A stretch of DNA of 64,000 nucleotides from Geothrix fermentans DSM 14018 (GCF_000428885.1 NZ_AUAU01000019.1:1-64000); one strand, 5' to 3'; shown: positions 1 to 10,098, counted from the stretch's first letter. The notes: generated from the sequence alone by a model not told the origin. Program-made: numbers and translations.

Positions 1-188
1 AGGCCCTCCGGGGGAGGGCCGGGAGCGGGACCGGCAGACCGCGAAGCGGGATGCGGTTCGAGTCTGCTCAGGTGGGTCGGAGCCCCCGGCAGGGCTGCTG
101 ATGGGGCTGGAACCCACCCCCGCGTGCGTGCCGAGGCTCAGTGCCGAGAGGCCTTGTCTGGAACTCCATAAACATTTTTTTAAACCTA

Positions 189-216
189 TTGCTTATCTTT
201 CCAGAAGCTGTATTGT
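189..216 (+). promoter_or_regulatory. Possible sigma-70 promoter of the capD/pglF-like gene
   Basis: The stretch upstream of the first gene is AT-rich against a very GC-rich background. It contains TTGCTT (189-194), a 16-nt spacer and TATTGT (211-216), 25 nt before the chosen ATG. This is a weak match to -35/-10 elements and is offered only as a candidate. Confidence 0.25.
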
Positions 217-241
217 TAAATTCCTTCATTCTGAGTACACC

Positions 242-2242
<2,001 letters not shown>

Positions 2243-2248
2243 CAGGGG

Positions 2249-3010
2249 CTACCAGACCCCGGAGGAGAGGCCGGTCCAGAGGTAGCCCCAGAGCGTGGGG
2301 TGGTGGTAGAGCTGCGAGGGGAGTCCGGGCTGGAAGGGCCTGAGCGTCCCTTCCAGGGCGTCCCGGATGGCCCGCAGGGCCAGGGGCCGGAAGGCCGCGG
2401 CTTGGAGGTAGAAGTAGGTGGAGAAGTTGTCCCGGCGGCTCGGCCTGATGGGGGCCTGGTAGAGCACGTCCCCGGTATCCACGCCCGCATCCACCAGGTG
2501 GACCGTCACGCCCGCGTGGCCGGCATCGCCCTGGGCCAGGGCCCAGTAGCCGCCGGCCTGTCCCCGGTACTTGGGGGTGATGCCCCCATGGAGGTTCAGC
2601 AGGGGGGCCTGGATGGCCTCCAGGGTCGCGGCCCGGATGATCCGCGTGCCGATGACGAACACCACGTCGGGGCGCAGTCGCGCCAGGAGCTCCCGGCAGG
2701 CCGGATCGTTGACGGATCCCACAGGGAGGACCTCGCAACGCGGATTGGGCGCGGGATCGAGTCCGTGCTCCCGGATGATCTCGGCGACCCGGGCCCGGCT
2801 CCGCCTCGCGATGGCCCGCTGGAGGAACACGAAGGCGATCTGTCCGGCCCATGTGAATGGCCCGTGCCGCTTGAGGCGGCGACGGGCCAGTTTCCATCGG
2901 TGTTCCCTGCCCTCCGTGAGGACGGTGATCGGGCCGAAGTGTTCCACGACGGCGTTGATGACGATCCAGGCGTGGGGTGAACCGTTGGTGAGCGCGACGA
3001 TCGAAGGCAT
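2249..3010 (-). CDS. Formyltransferase-family protein, probable sugar N-formyltransferase
   Basis: A 253-aa protein carrying the formyltransferase catalytic core: Asn139 and His141 in NLHGG, followed by PKYRG, and the DAGVDTGD segment with the candidate catalytic Asp178. Spacing resembles methionyl-tRNA formyltransferase, but the protein is shorter than the roughly 310 aa of Fmt and lacks an evident C-terminal tRNA-binding domain. With a 4,6-dehydratase and a DegT aminotransferase nearby, N-formylation of a 4-amino sugar nucleotide using 10-formyl-THF (as in VioF/QdtF) is the likeliest role; this is inference. It converges on the dehydratase gene with only 6 nt between stops. Confidence 0.75.
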   Translation of the reverse strand: MPSIVALTNGSPHAWIVINAVVEHFGPITVLTEGREHRWKLARRRLKRHGPFTWAGQIAFVFLQRAIARRSRARVAEIIREHGLDPAPNPRCEVLPVGSVNDPACRELLARLRPDVVFVIGTRIIRAATLEAIQAPLLNLHGGITPKYRGQAGGYWALAQGDAGHAGVTVHLVDAGVDTGDVLYQAPIRPSRRDNFSTYFYLQAAAFRPLALRAIRDALEGTLRPFQPGLPSQLYHHPTLWGYLWTGLSSGVW

Positions 3011-3059
3011 GTACCGTTCAAGCTAGCACGACGGTCCACCCCGGCCCGGCGGCCGGTTC

Positions 3060-5618
3060 TCAGGGAGCGATGCCGTTCCCGGAGAGGGTGTTGTTGCTGA
3101 TGGTGATGCTGGTGTTGTCCACGGAGTAGATCCCGTAGCGGGCGTTGTTCTTGGCGGTGTTGCCCGTGATGACGTTGCCGCCGGTGCTGTAGACCTGGAT
3201 GCCGTCGGAGCTGTTCTGGGCCACGGTGTTGCCGGAGACGGTGAAGTTGTTGGCCGCGTTCCGGAGCAGGATGCCGAGCCCATTGCTCGAGCTGATGTTG
3301 TTGGTGATCGTGTGTCCGGGGGTGTTGGAGGCCTCGATGCCGGCCCGCGGCGAGGTGCTGAGGGTGTTGACGCCGTTCCCCGTGCAGGTGTTGCCGTCCA
3401 CCACCACGCCCGTGATCCAGGCCTGGCCCGTGTAGGAGAGCGGCACGCCGATCTCGATGCCGAACCCGGAGTTGCCCGTGACGCTGCAGCCGGTGATGAG
3501 GACGTTGTTCACGGTCTCGCCGGGGTTGGGCTCGATGTCGATCCCGTCTTCAGGCAGGGTTCCGCTTGTGTTCTTGAAGGTGCTGTTCCTCACCACCATG
3601 CCGTTCACGCTGGTGATGGTCAGGCCCTGCCGGCGGTTGTGGTCGGCCGTGACGTTGCAGATGGTGATGGAGGAGCTGCCGGACACGTAGAACCCGTCCC
3701 CCCAGCAGTCCCTGGACAGGACGCCGTCCACGACGACCTGGCTGGACCCCTTGATGGAGAGGCCGTGGCCCCATTCGCCGGTGGTGCCGGTGTGGGTGCT
3801 GCGCTCCCCGAGGATGGTACCGCCGAGGATGTTCACCTGGCTCACATTGGATACGAGGACGATGGCGTAGTTGGACGCGCCGTTGGTGATGGCCTTCAGG
3901 ACGGCTCCGGAGGACATGGAGAGCGTCATGTTGCTCTTCAGGTAGACGGAGCTGAGGGCGTTCACCATGTAGGTGCCGTCCGGCACGTAGAGGGTGCCTC
4001 CGGTCCCGGCCACGGCATTCACGGCCTTCTGGAGGGCGGCGGTGTCGTCGGTGACGCCATCGCCCTTGGCGCCGTAGAGCGGGTCCTTGGCGTTGACCAC
4101 CAGGGACGACGCGGGGGCCGGGGCGCAGCTGGCGCTGATGGTCACCGAGGCCGAGGAGCTCTTGGTGGGATCCGCCTGGCTGGTGGCCGCCACGCTGTGG
4201 TTGCCGATGACTGCGGGGGCCGTGTAGGTGACGGTGTTCCCCGAGCCGCTGATGAGGCCCACAGTGCTGTTGCCGTTGGCGATGCCGTCCACGGCCCAGG
4301 TCACGGCGGTGTTCGTGGCGCCGGACACCGTGGCGGAGAAGGACCGGGAGGCGCCCGGGGCCAGGGTGGCGGTGCCGGGGGTCACGGAGACGCCGACCAC
4401 GGCTGGAGCCATGACCGTCACCGTGCCGGAACCGCTCTTGGTCGGGTCGGCCTGGCTGGTAGCCGCCACCTTGTGGGTGCCGGAGGTGGCGGGGGCCGTG
4501 TAGGTGACAGTGTTCCCAGTGCCGCTGAGGGTGCCCACGGTGCCGTTGCCGCCGGCGATGCCGTCCACGGTCCAGGTCACGGCGGTGTTCGTGGAACCGG
4601 ACACCGTGGCGGAGAAGGACTGGGAGGCGCCGGTGGCCAGGCTGGCGGTGCCGGGGGTGACGGAGACGCTCACGGTGGGCGTGCTGGTGACCGTCACCGC
4701 GGCGCTGGCGCCCTTGGAGGGATCCAATTGGCTGGTGGCCACCACGCTGTGGTTGCCGGATGCGCCGGGGGCCGTGTAGGTGACGGTGTTGCCCGAGCCG
4801 CTGATGGTGCCGACGGTGCTGTTGCCGTTGGCGATGCCGTCCACGGTCCAGGTCACGGCGGTGTTCGTGGAGCCGGATACCGTGGCGGAGAAGGACTGGG
4901 AAGCGCCGGTGGCCAGGCTGGTGGTGGTCGGGTCCAAGGCCACGCTGACCGGGGCCGGGGCCGTGCTGCCCTGGACCGTGATGGTGGAGGAGTCGCTCTT
5001 CGCGCTGTTGGCCTGGCTGGTGGCGGTCAGGGTATGGGTGCCCGAGGTGACTGGAGCGGCGTAGATGATGGTGGTTCCGCTGCCCGTGACGGTGCCCACG
5101 GTGTCATTCCCGTTGACCACGCCGTCCACGGTCCAGGTCACGGCGGTGTTCGTGGTGCCGGACACGGTGGCCGTGAAGGACTGGGTGGCCCCGGCGGCGA
5201 GGGTGGCCGTGGAGGGGGACAGGACGAGGCTGACCTGCCCGTTCCGGACCCGGATCCGGGTGGAGCCGCTGCCCACCGTCTTGCTGTCGGTGGTCGTGGA
5301 GGAGGCCACCAGGAGGTGGGTGCCTTCGGTGGTGGGCGCCGAGTAGGTGACGGTGCTCCCGCTCCCGCTGATGGTGCCGACGGTGGCATTCCCGTTCACC
5401 ACGTTGTCCACGCTCCAGACCAGGGTGCCGGTGGAGGTGCCGGATCCCTGGGCGGTGATGGTCTGGCTGCCGCCGGGATCCATGTCCGTGGAGGCGGGCG
5501 TCACGGTGATGGCCGCCGTGGGGGGTGCGGAGCTGGCCGACGATCCGCCGCCGGACCCGCTGCCGCCGCATGCGATGAAGGAAAGGATGAGTACAGCTAC
5601 CGCCGCCTGTCGAAACAT
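3060..5618 (-). CDS. Lipoprotein with five Ig-like repeats and a C-terminal right-handed beta-helix (pectate-lyase-like)
   Basis: This 852-aa surface protein starts with a lipoprotein signal (LSFIACGG lipobox). Five tandem Ig-like repeats of about 90 aa follow (ending near residue 495), then a parallel beta-helix domain opening with YGAKGDGVTDDTAALQ and carrying DCWGDGF, DHNRRQG and PEDGIDIEPN. The beta-helix closely resembles the proteins at 6034-7200 and 37264-38412, making three paralogues at the edges of the locus. Such folds in pectate-lyase superfamilies cleave or epimerise uronic-acid polymers, which would suit the HexNAcA sugar predicted from 29069-31374; no catalytic activity can be assigned. 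The ATG at 5618 is preferred because AGGAG lies 5 nt upstream; an in-frame GTG at 5624 is the alternative. Confidence 0.85.
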   Translation of the reverse strand: MFRQAAVAVLILSFIACGGSGSGGGSSASSAPPTAAITVTPASTDMDPGGSQTITAQGSGTSTGTLVWSVDNVVNGNATVGTISGSGSTVTYSAPTTEGTHLLVASSTTTDSKTVGSGSTRIRVRNGQVSLVLSPSTATLAAGATQSFTATVSGTTNTAVTWTVDGVVNGNDTVGTVTGSGTTIIYAAPVTSGTHTLTATSQANSAKSDSSTITVQGSTAPAPVSVALDPTTTSLATGASQSFSATVSGSTNTAVTWTVDGIANGNSTVGTISGSGNTVTYTAPGASGNHSVVATSQLDPSKGASAAVTVTSTPTVSVSVTPGTASLATGASQSFSATVSGSTNTAVTWTVDGIAGGNGTVGTLSGTGNTVTYTAPATSGTHKVAATSQADPTKSGSGTVTVMAPAVVGVSVTPGTATLAPGASRSFSATVSGATNTAVTWAVDGIANGNSTVGLISGSGNTVTYTAPAVIGNHSVAATSQADPTKSSSASVTISASCAPAPASSLVVNAKDPLYGAKGDGVTDDTAALQKAVNAVAGTGGTLYVPDGTYMVNALSSVYLKSNMTLSMSSGAVLKAITNGASNYAIVLVSNVSQVNILGGTILGERSTHTGTTGEWGHGLSIKGSSQVVVDGVLSRDCWGDGFYVSGSSSITICNVTADHNRRQGLTITSVNGMVVRNSTFKNTSGTLPEDGIDIEPNPGETVNNVLITGCSVTGNSGFGIEIGVPLSYTGQAWITGVVVDGNTCTGNGVNTLSTSPRAGIEASNTPGHTITNNISSSNGLGILLRNAANNFTVSGNTVAQNSSDGIQVYSTGGNVITGNTAKNNARYGIYSVDNTSITISNNTLSGNGIAP
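4130..5520 (-). repeat. Five tandem about-276-bp repeats encoding Ig-like domains
   Basis: Within the lipoprotein gene, units of about 276-285 bp repeat five times. Each encodes a domain with the pattern V.P....L..GA.QSF.ATVSG.TNTAVTW.VDG..NGN.TVG..SG.G. The three units nearest the beta-helix are the most alike at DNA level; the signal-peptide-proximal unit is the most diverged. Expansion or contraction by recombination is plausible. Confidence 0.85.
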
Positions 5619-5900
5619 GGCCACTCCTGCATGGGGTCACGCCCGGGGGAGTCCTCGGGAGTGAAGCCCGGCTTTTTGGTTTCACCGGAATTTCGAGCTT
5701 CTGCACACGGTCCGGGCAAACCGGACCTGGCAACGCTGGAACAAGTATCAGGTGGATCCCGACACTTGTAAGGATCCTTGTTTAGACGTTCTTTTCCTGC
5801 CCGCACGAGGCTGATGGGCCCTTTGACACGGCTTCGGAAGCCTTAGTCCTTTTGGAAAGGCGCCGGCATTGCTTTAATTTTTTTCACATCGTTTTTATCT

Positions 5901-5929
5901 AAGACCATGTGAATGGATGTGGTCTTTTT
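5901..5929 (+). terminator. Rho-independent-terminator-like hairpin reading plus
   Basis: AAGACCA (5901-5907) pairs with TGGTCTT (5920-5926), and the T run extends to 5929. This is a canonical terminator shape for plus-strand transcription, yet both neighbouring genes lie on the minus strand, so it would end an unannotated plus-strand transcript or be incidental. Confidence 0.4.
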
Positions 5930-5930
5930 C

Positions 5931-5955
5931 GGGATTGAATGGGTCATTCAATCCC
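5931..5955. terminator. Perfect 10-bp inverted repeat downstream of the beta-helix gene
   Basis: GGGATTGAAT (5931-5940) and ATTCAATCCC (5946-5955) form a perfect stem with a 5-nt loop. It lies about 80 nt past the end of the minus-strand gene at 6034, so it may end or stabilise that transcript. The minus-strand side is followed by an A-rich, not U-rich, tract, so it is not a textbook terminator; an operator is the alternative. Confidence 0.4.
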
Positions 5956-6033
5956 GGTTTTGGTCGCTTTCCGAGATCGAGTCGCGGGCCTTCCAAGGCC
6001 TGGATGCCTCCGCGACCCCTTCCGGCCGGCGCC

Positions 6034-7200
6034 TCAGCGCCCCGGTCCGTTCCCCGATAGGGTGTTCCGCGAGATGCCCGTCTCATCCGAATCCGGGGAA
6101 TGGATGCCCCGCCCGCCGTTCCCGGTCACGGTATTGCCGCTGATGACATTGCCCTTGCAGAGGTACTGGACGATGCCGTCCCCGGCGTTGCCCGTGATCG
6201 AATTGCCCCGCAGGGTGCTGCGGTCGGCTCCGTTCCGCAGCAGGATGCCCAGGCCGTTCCCGGACACGCGGGTGTCGGTGATCCGCACACCGGCGCAATT
6301 GGAGACGGCGATGCCGGCCCTCGGCGAGGGGCTGAGGGTGCGGGCTCCGTTGTCCGTGCTGGCGCAGCGCTCCACCACCACCCGGGAGATCCAGGCCCGG
6401 CCCGTGTGGGCCTGGGGCACGCCGATCTCCAGGCCGTAGCCGGCATTGCCCTCGAAGCGGCAGCCCGTGATGAGGACATCCTCCACCAGGTCGCCGGGGT
6501 TGGGTTCGATGTCCAGCCCGTCCTCGGGCAGCGTGCCCGCCGTGTTCCGGAAGACGGAGTCCCGCACCACCACGCGCTTTCCGCTGGTGATGGACATGCC
6601 CTGCCGCCGGTTGTGGTCCGCCACCACCCCGCAGAAGGTCACGTCCTCGCTGCCGGACACGTAGAAGCCGTCGCCCCAGCAGTCCCGGACGGTCACCCCG
6701 GCCACCACCACGCTCCGGGCCTGCGAGAGGGTGAGCCCGTGCCCCCACTCGCCGCCCCGGCCCGTGTGCCCGGCCCGCTCGCCCTGGAGGACGCCGCCGG
6801 TGATGGCCACTCGCTCCACCTGCGCGACGCGGAGGATGCTGGAGTGGGCCGAGCCGTTGGGGATGGCTTTCAGGACGGCCCCGGGGGCCAGGGCCAGGGT
6901 CATGTCGCTCTTCAGGCGCAGGGAGACCAGGGCGTTCACCAGGTAGACCCCCTTCGGGACGCTCACGGTCCCCCCGGAGCCGGCCACGGCATCCACGGCC
7001 CGCTGGAGGGCGAGGGTGTCGTCCGCGAGGCCGTCCCCCCGGGCCCCGATCCTCGGGCTCCGCACATCCACCACCAGGGCGGAGCGGGGGGCCGGCACGC
7101 AGGTCCGGGCGGGCGGATCCGGAGGGCGGGCGCCGCCCGGGGCGGCCATGGCCAGGAGGGCCGCGGCCAGCAGCCGGAGCGGGGGCCTGGGGGGTGTCAT
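6034..7200 (-). CDS. Secreted right-handed beta-helix protein (pectate-lyase superfamily)
   Basis: A 388-aa protein with a hydrophobic N-terminal signal sequence but no lipobox, followed directly by the beta-helix domain (IGARGDGLADDTLALQ, DCWGDGF, DHNRRQG, PEDGLDIEPN, then NG.G-type turns to the end). It is a paralogue of the C-terminal half of the gene at 3060-5618 and of 37264-38412, but lacks the Ig-like repeats. It is probably a secreted polysaccharide lyase, epimerase or glycan-binding protein acting on the exported polymer; no specific activity can be read from the sequence. No Shine-Dalgarno is evident before the ATG. It diverges from the aminotransferase gene across 123 bp. Confidence 0.8.
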   Translation of the reverse strand: MTPPRPPLRLLAAALLAMAAPGGARPPDPPARTCVPAPRSALVVDVRSPRIGARGDGLADDTLALQRAVDAVAGSGGTVSVPKGVYLVNALVSLRLKSDMTLALAPGAVLKAIPNGSAHSSILRVAQVERVAITGGVLQGERAGHTGRGGEWGHGLTLSQARSVVVAGVTVRDCWGDGFYVSGSEDVTFCGVVADHNRRQGMSITSGKRVVVRDSVFRNTAGTLPEDGLDIEPNPGDLVEDVLITGCRFEGNAGYGLEIGVPQAHTGRAWISRVVVERCASTDNGARTLSPSPRAGIAVSNCAGVRITDTRVSGNGLGILLRNGADRSTLRGNSITGNAGDGIVQYLCKGNVISGNTVTGNGGRGIHSPDSDETGISRNTLSGNGPGR

Positions 7201-7262
7201 GGGAGGCCAGGATAGCCCGGCTGTCCCGAAACAACCATGGCCATCGTGATGGTTTTCTGTCC

Positions 7263-7291
7263 TTGTGCCACAATCATGCCGACAGAATAAA
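7263..7291 (+). promoter_or_regulatory. Candidate sigma-70 promoter for the DegT aminotransferase operon
   Basis: TTGTGC (7263-7268), a 17-nt spacer and AATAAA (7286-7291) lie in an AT-rich patch 32 nt before the start codon, which itself follows an AAAGGA ribosome site. Spacing is ideal, and the hexamers match the consensus partly. Confidence 0.4.
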
Positions 7292-7323
7292 TCGATACCA
7301 TTCTGCGATCAGAAAGGAAATTC

Positions 7324-8481
7324 ATGAGGGAGACCTTCCTGCCTTTCAGCCCGCCCGCCATCGGTGACGAGGAGCGCGCGGAGGTGATGGACACCCTGCG
7401 CTCCGACTGGATCACCACGGGCCCCAAGACCAAGGCCTTCGAGGCGAAGCTGAGGGACTACTTCGGCGCGCCCGCGGTGGTGGGGCTCAACTCCTGCACG
7501 GCGGGCCTGCATGTGGGTCTCCTGGCCCTGGGCGTGGGGCCCGGGGACGAGGTGCTGGTCCCCTCCATGACCTTCTGCGCCACCGCCAACGTGGTGGAGC
7601 ATGTGGGGGCGAAGCCAGTCCTGGTGGACGTGTGCCCCGACACGCTGAACCTGGATCCCGAGGCCGCCGCCCGCGCCATCACGCCCCGGACCAGGGCCAT
7701 CCTCCCGGTCCACTATGCCGGCCATCCCGTGGACCTGGACGCCCTCTTCGCGCTGGCGGAGCGCCACGGCCTCCAGGTGATGGAGGACGCCGCCCACGCC
7801 ATCTCCGCCCGGTACCGCGGCGCCCTCGTGGGCTCCCGGTCCAACCTGGCGGCCTTCAGCTTCTACGCCACCAAGAACATCACCACCTCCGAGGGCGGCT
7901 GCCTCACCGGCGATCCTGAGCTGGTGGAGCGGGCCCGCGTCTTCGGCCACCACGGCATGAACCGGGACGCCTGGAAGCGCTTCGACCGGAGCGGCTCCTG
8001 GTACTACGAGGTGGTCCTCCCGGGCTTCAAGTACAACATGACGGACATCCAGGCGGCTCTGGGCCTCCACCAGCTGGACCGGCTGGAGGCCTTCCAGCGG
8101 CGGCGGCGGGAGGTGGTGGCGGCCTACGGCGCGCGGCTGGGACGCCTGGGCTGCCTCGAGCTGCCGGTGGAGCGCCCGGAGGTGGAATCCAGCTGGCACC
8201 TCTACGTGCTCCGCCTGCGGCCGGACCAGCTCCGCATCGACCGGGGCGCCGTCATCGAGGAGCTCAAGGCCCGCCAGATCGGCACCTCCGTGCACTACCT
8301 CCCCGTGCACATGCACCCCTACTACCGGGAGAAGTACGGCTACCAGCCCGGGGACTGCCCCGTGGCCGCGGACGCCTTCGGACGCATGCTGAGCCTCCCC
8401 CTCCACCCCGGCCTCACGGACCGCGATGTCGCGGATGTCTGCGGGGCCCTCGAGGACATCCTCCACGCGAACCGCGCCTGA
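7324..8481 (+). CDS. DegT/DnrJ/EryC1/StrS-family PLP-dependent sugar aminotransferase
   Basis: This 385-aa protein has the fold-type I sugar aminotransferase signature. The PLP Schiff-base Lys184 sits in FYATKNITTSEGG, the cofactor-contacting segment EDAAHA lies near residue 154, and SCTAGLH near residue 57 binds the phosphate. The family transfers an amino group from glutamate to keto-sugar nucleotides. Here it most likely acts on the 4-keto product of the dehydratase at 242, giving a UDP-4-amino-6-deoxy sugar (PglE-like). AAAGGA precedes the ATG. The phosphoglycosyl transferase gene starts 1 nt after its stop, so the two are translationally linked. Confidence 0.92.
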   Translation: MRETFLPFSPPAIGDEERAEVMDTLRSDWITTGPKTKAFEAKLRDYFGAPAVVGLNSCTAGLHVGLLALGVGPGDEVLVPSMTFCATANVVEHVGAKPVLVDVCPDTLNLDPEAAARAITPRTRAILPVHYAGHPVDLDALFALAERHGLQVMEDAAHAISARYRGALVGSRSNLAAFSFYATKNITTSEGGCLTGDPELVERARVFGHHGMNRDAWKRFDRSGSWYYEVVLPGFKYNMTDIQAALGLHQLDRLEAFQRRRREVVAAYGARLGRLGCLELPVERPEVESSWHLYVLRLRPDQLRIDRGAVIEELKARQIGTSVHYLPVHMHPYYREKYGYQPGDCPVAADAFGRMLSLPLHPGLTDRDVADVCGALEDILHANRA

Positions 8482-8482
8482 C

Positions 8483-9079
8483 ATGATCCGCCTCTTCGAC
8501 CTCCTGGCCGCAAGCCTCGGCCTGCTGCTGCTGTCCCCGGCGCTGCTCCTCATCGCCGCGGCCATCCGCCTGGCGGACGGCGCCCCCGTCTTCTACCGCC
8601 AGGTGCGCGTGGGCCGGCAGGGGCGGCCGTTCCGGATCTGGAAGTTCCGGACCATGGTGGTGGATGCGGATCGCACCGGGAGGTCGCTCACGGTGGGCGG
8701 CGACCCGCGGGTGACGCGGACCGGGGCCTGGCTGCGGCGCTGGAAGCTCGACGAGCTGCCCCAGCTGCTGAACGTCATGGCCGGCGACATGGGCCTCGTG
8801 GGGCCGCGCCCCGAGGTGCCGCGCTACGTGGACCTCTACACCGAGGCCCAGCGGAGGGTGCTGGAGCTCCGCCCGGGCATCACGGACCTGGCCTCCATCG
8901 CCTACCGCAACGAGAGCGACCTGCTGGAGGGCCGCGAGGATCCAGAGGCCCACTACATCGGGACCATCCTCCCGGACAAGATCCGCATCAACCTCGACTA
9001 CGCAGCCCGGGCGGGCCTCCTGCGGAACCTCAAGGTGATCCTGGCCACGCTGGGATTGTGGCCGGTGGACCGGATCTAG
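8483..9079 (+). CDS. Small phosphoglycosyl transferase initiating polysaccharide assembly (PglC-like)
   Basis: A 198-aa bacterial sugar transferase (PF02397 type). One N-terminal membrane/re-entrant segment (residues 5-28) is followed by KFRTM, the catalytic Asp90-Glu91 dyad in KLDELPQLLNV, and GPRPE. It moves a phospho-sugar from a UDP-sugar to undecaprenyl phosphate at the inner face of the cytoplasmic membrane. Lack of the long N-terminal domain of WcaJ/WbaP makes it the minimal PglC-type enzyme, consistent with a di-N-acetylbacillosamine-like or formamido sugar as first residue. The ATG at 8483 is chosen since it directly follows the aminotransferase stop. Its TAG stop overlaps the stop of the opposing gene through the shared palindrome CTAG (9076-9079). 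Confidence 0.92.
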   Translation: MIRLFDLLAASLGLLLLSPALLLIAAAIRLADGAPVFYRQVRVGRQGRPFRIWKFRTMVVDADRTGRSLTVGGDPRVTRTGAWLRRWKLDELPQLLNVMAGDMGLVGPRPEVPRYVDLYTEAQRRVLELRPGITDLASIAYRNESDLLEGREDPEAHYIGTILPDKIRINLDYAARAGLLRNLKVILATLGLWPVDRI

Positions 9080-10098
9080 GCCATGGGCCAGCGGGGAATG
9101 GCCGTGCCGGCCTCCCGGGCTTCCAGCAGGGCCGAGAGGTGCATGACGCCGATGGGGACGGGCGCCTCCTTCACGTACCCGCCCGGGGTCCGGCGGAAGA
9201 GGGTCCGGGTGTAGACCTCGTTCAGCACGAAGGTCATGGAGATCTCCCCGATGACCCAGCCCTTCGGCCCCTTCATGAAGTCGTAGGCCATGGAGGTGAA
9301 CCCGTGCCGGCGGCTGATCTCCAGGGCGAGGTCGCAGGCCTCCGCGGGCAGGTCCGCGGGCTCCACCATCTCCCACAGCCCGCTGCCGCTGGCGCGGAAG
9401 TCGTGGGGCCGGTTCCGCCGGACGAAGACGGAGACGAGGTCCGTCCCCAGGGTCGTGATGCGCCAGTCCGAATCGGTGCGGATGAACTCCTGGAGGTAGG
9501 AATACCGGGGGCAGGCGTTCTGGTACCGGTACTTCCGGGCCAGCAGGAAGTCGCCCTTCGCCAGGCGGGGCAGGTAGTGGAACCGCCCCAGGGCCCGCTC
9601 CCAGAGGCTCTCCCTCCGGAAGACCCCCTCCAGGAGGCGCAGGGCCTGGGCCCGGCCATCCAGCCGGACCACGCCGGAGGCGGAGGCTCCCATGTGCGTC
9701 TTGGCGATGAGCGGGTAGGCGGCGCCCTCCAGGTAGCTCCGCGACTCCTCCTCGCTGAAGCTGACGAAGGTCTCCGGCACGGGATGGCCATGGGCCTTCA
9801 GGAAGAAGGTCTCCCGGATCTTGTCGTCGTAGAGCCAGAGCATGAGGGAGTTGGGGAAGCAGGGGATCCCCATGGCCTCGATGAGGGGGATCTTGGTGCG
9901 GATCTCGGCCATCTCGCTCGGGTCGCCCATGGTGGGGCGCCACACGAAGGCATCCACGGCCCGGACCGCTTCCATCCACCCCTGGTGGTCCACGGGTACG
10001 CTCCGGGCCTCCAGGCCCAGGGCCCCGCAGGCCCGCTCGAACTCCCCCCGCCAGTCCGCGGGCTTCCGCCGCATGCGGTCGCTCAGGCCGATGATCAT
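9076..10098 (-). CDS. ATP-grasp-fold protein
   Basis: A 340-aa protein with an ATP-grasp-like arrangement. An N-terminal pre-ATP domain precedes YPLIAKTHMGASASGV (residues about 128-143), which resembles the phosphate-binding loop, and a C-terminal WVIGEISMTFVLNE segment has acidic and Asn residues in the position of Mg2+ ligands. ATP-grasp enzymes join a carboxylate to an amine or thiol through an acyl phosphate. In this locus it may couple an amino acid to a uronic acid or amino sugar of the polysaccharide; that is inference, and similar proteins in other glycan loci are uncharacterised. Its start overlaps the stop of the polymerase gene (ATGA at 10095-10098), placing it last in a four-gene minus-strand unit. 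Confidence 0.7.
   Translation of the reverse strand: MIIGLSDRMRRKPADWRGEFERACGALGLEARSVPVDHQGWMEAVRAVDAFVWRPTMGDPSEMAEIRTKIPLIEAMGIPCFPNSLMLWLYDDKIRETFFLKAHGHPVPETFVSFSEEESRSYLEGAAYPLIAKTHMGASASGVVRLDGRAQALRLLEGVFRRESLWERALGRFHYLPRLAKGDFLLARKYRYQNACPRYSYLQEFIRTDSDWRITTLGTDLVSVFVRRNRPHDFRASGSGLWEMVEPADLPAEACDLALEISRRHGFTSMAYDFMKGPKGWVIGEISMTFVLNEVYTRTLFRRTPGGYVKEAPVPIGVMHLSALLEAREAGTAIPRWPMA

Larger units (their letters stand above)
5619..6033. other. Long intergenic region with several hairpins between two minus-strand beta-helix genes
   Basis: No gene is supported in these 415 bases. The 5' leader side of the lipoprotein gene holds a perfect 7-bp hairpin (GGTCCGG at 5709-5715 with CCGGACC at 5721-5727) and a longer-range ACAAGT/ACTTGT pair (5741-5746, 5764-5769). 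The AT-rich middle (5870-5930) holds a T-tailed hairpin, and 5931-5955 holds a perfect 10-bp inverted repeat. I could not match these to a known riboswitch. Confidence 0.6.

Noticed and set aside
47-80. tRNA-like T-loop (GGTTCGAGTC) in the first 100 bases
   Set aside because: The loop fits TTCRANY, but only four of five stem pairs form, no matching acceptor or anticodon arm with T33 is found, and no CCA-type end follows. The hairpin at 2-20 is also not followed by a T run.
2300-2980. Plus-strand gene opposite the formyltransferase gene
   Set aside because: The frame has no recognisable motif, and the minus-strand product has intact catalytic Asn/His/Asp.
4130-5520. CRISPR-like periodic repeat
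   Set aside because: The period is about 276 bp, fully coding and in frame with Ig-like domains; no short repeats with unique spacers.
5701-5740. Cyclic-di-GMP-I riboswitch suggested by GGGCAAACC
   Set aside because: The conserved ACGCAAAGC and GGTAGC-type parts of the class are missing on both strands; the match is just the loop of a simple hairpin.
5777-6143. Small plus-strand protein gene in the AT-rich intergenic region
   Set aside because: Short frames there run into the 3' end of the beta-helix gene, lack ribosome sites and show no coding bias.
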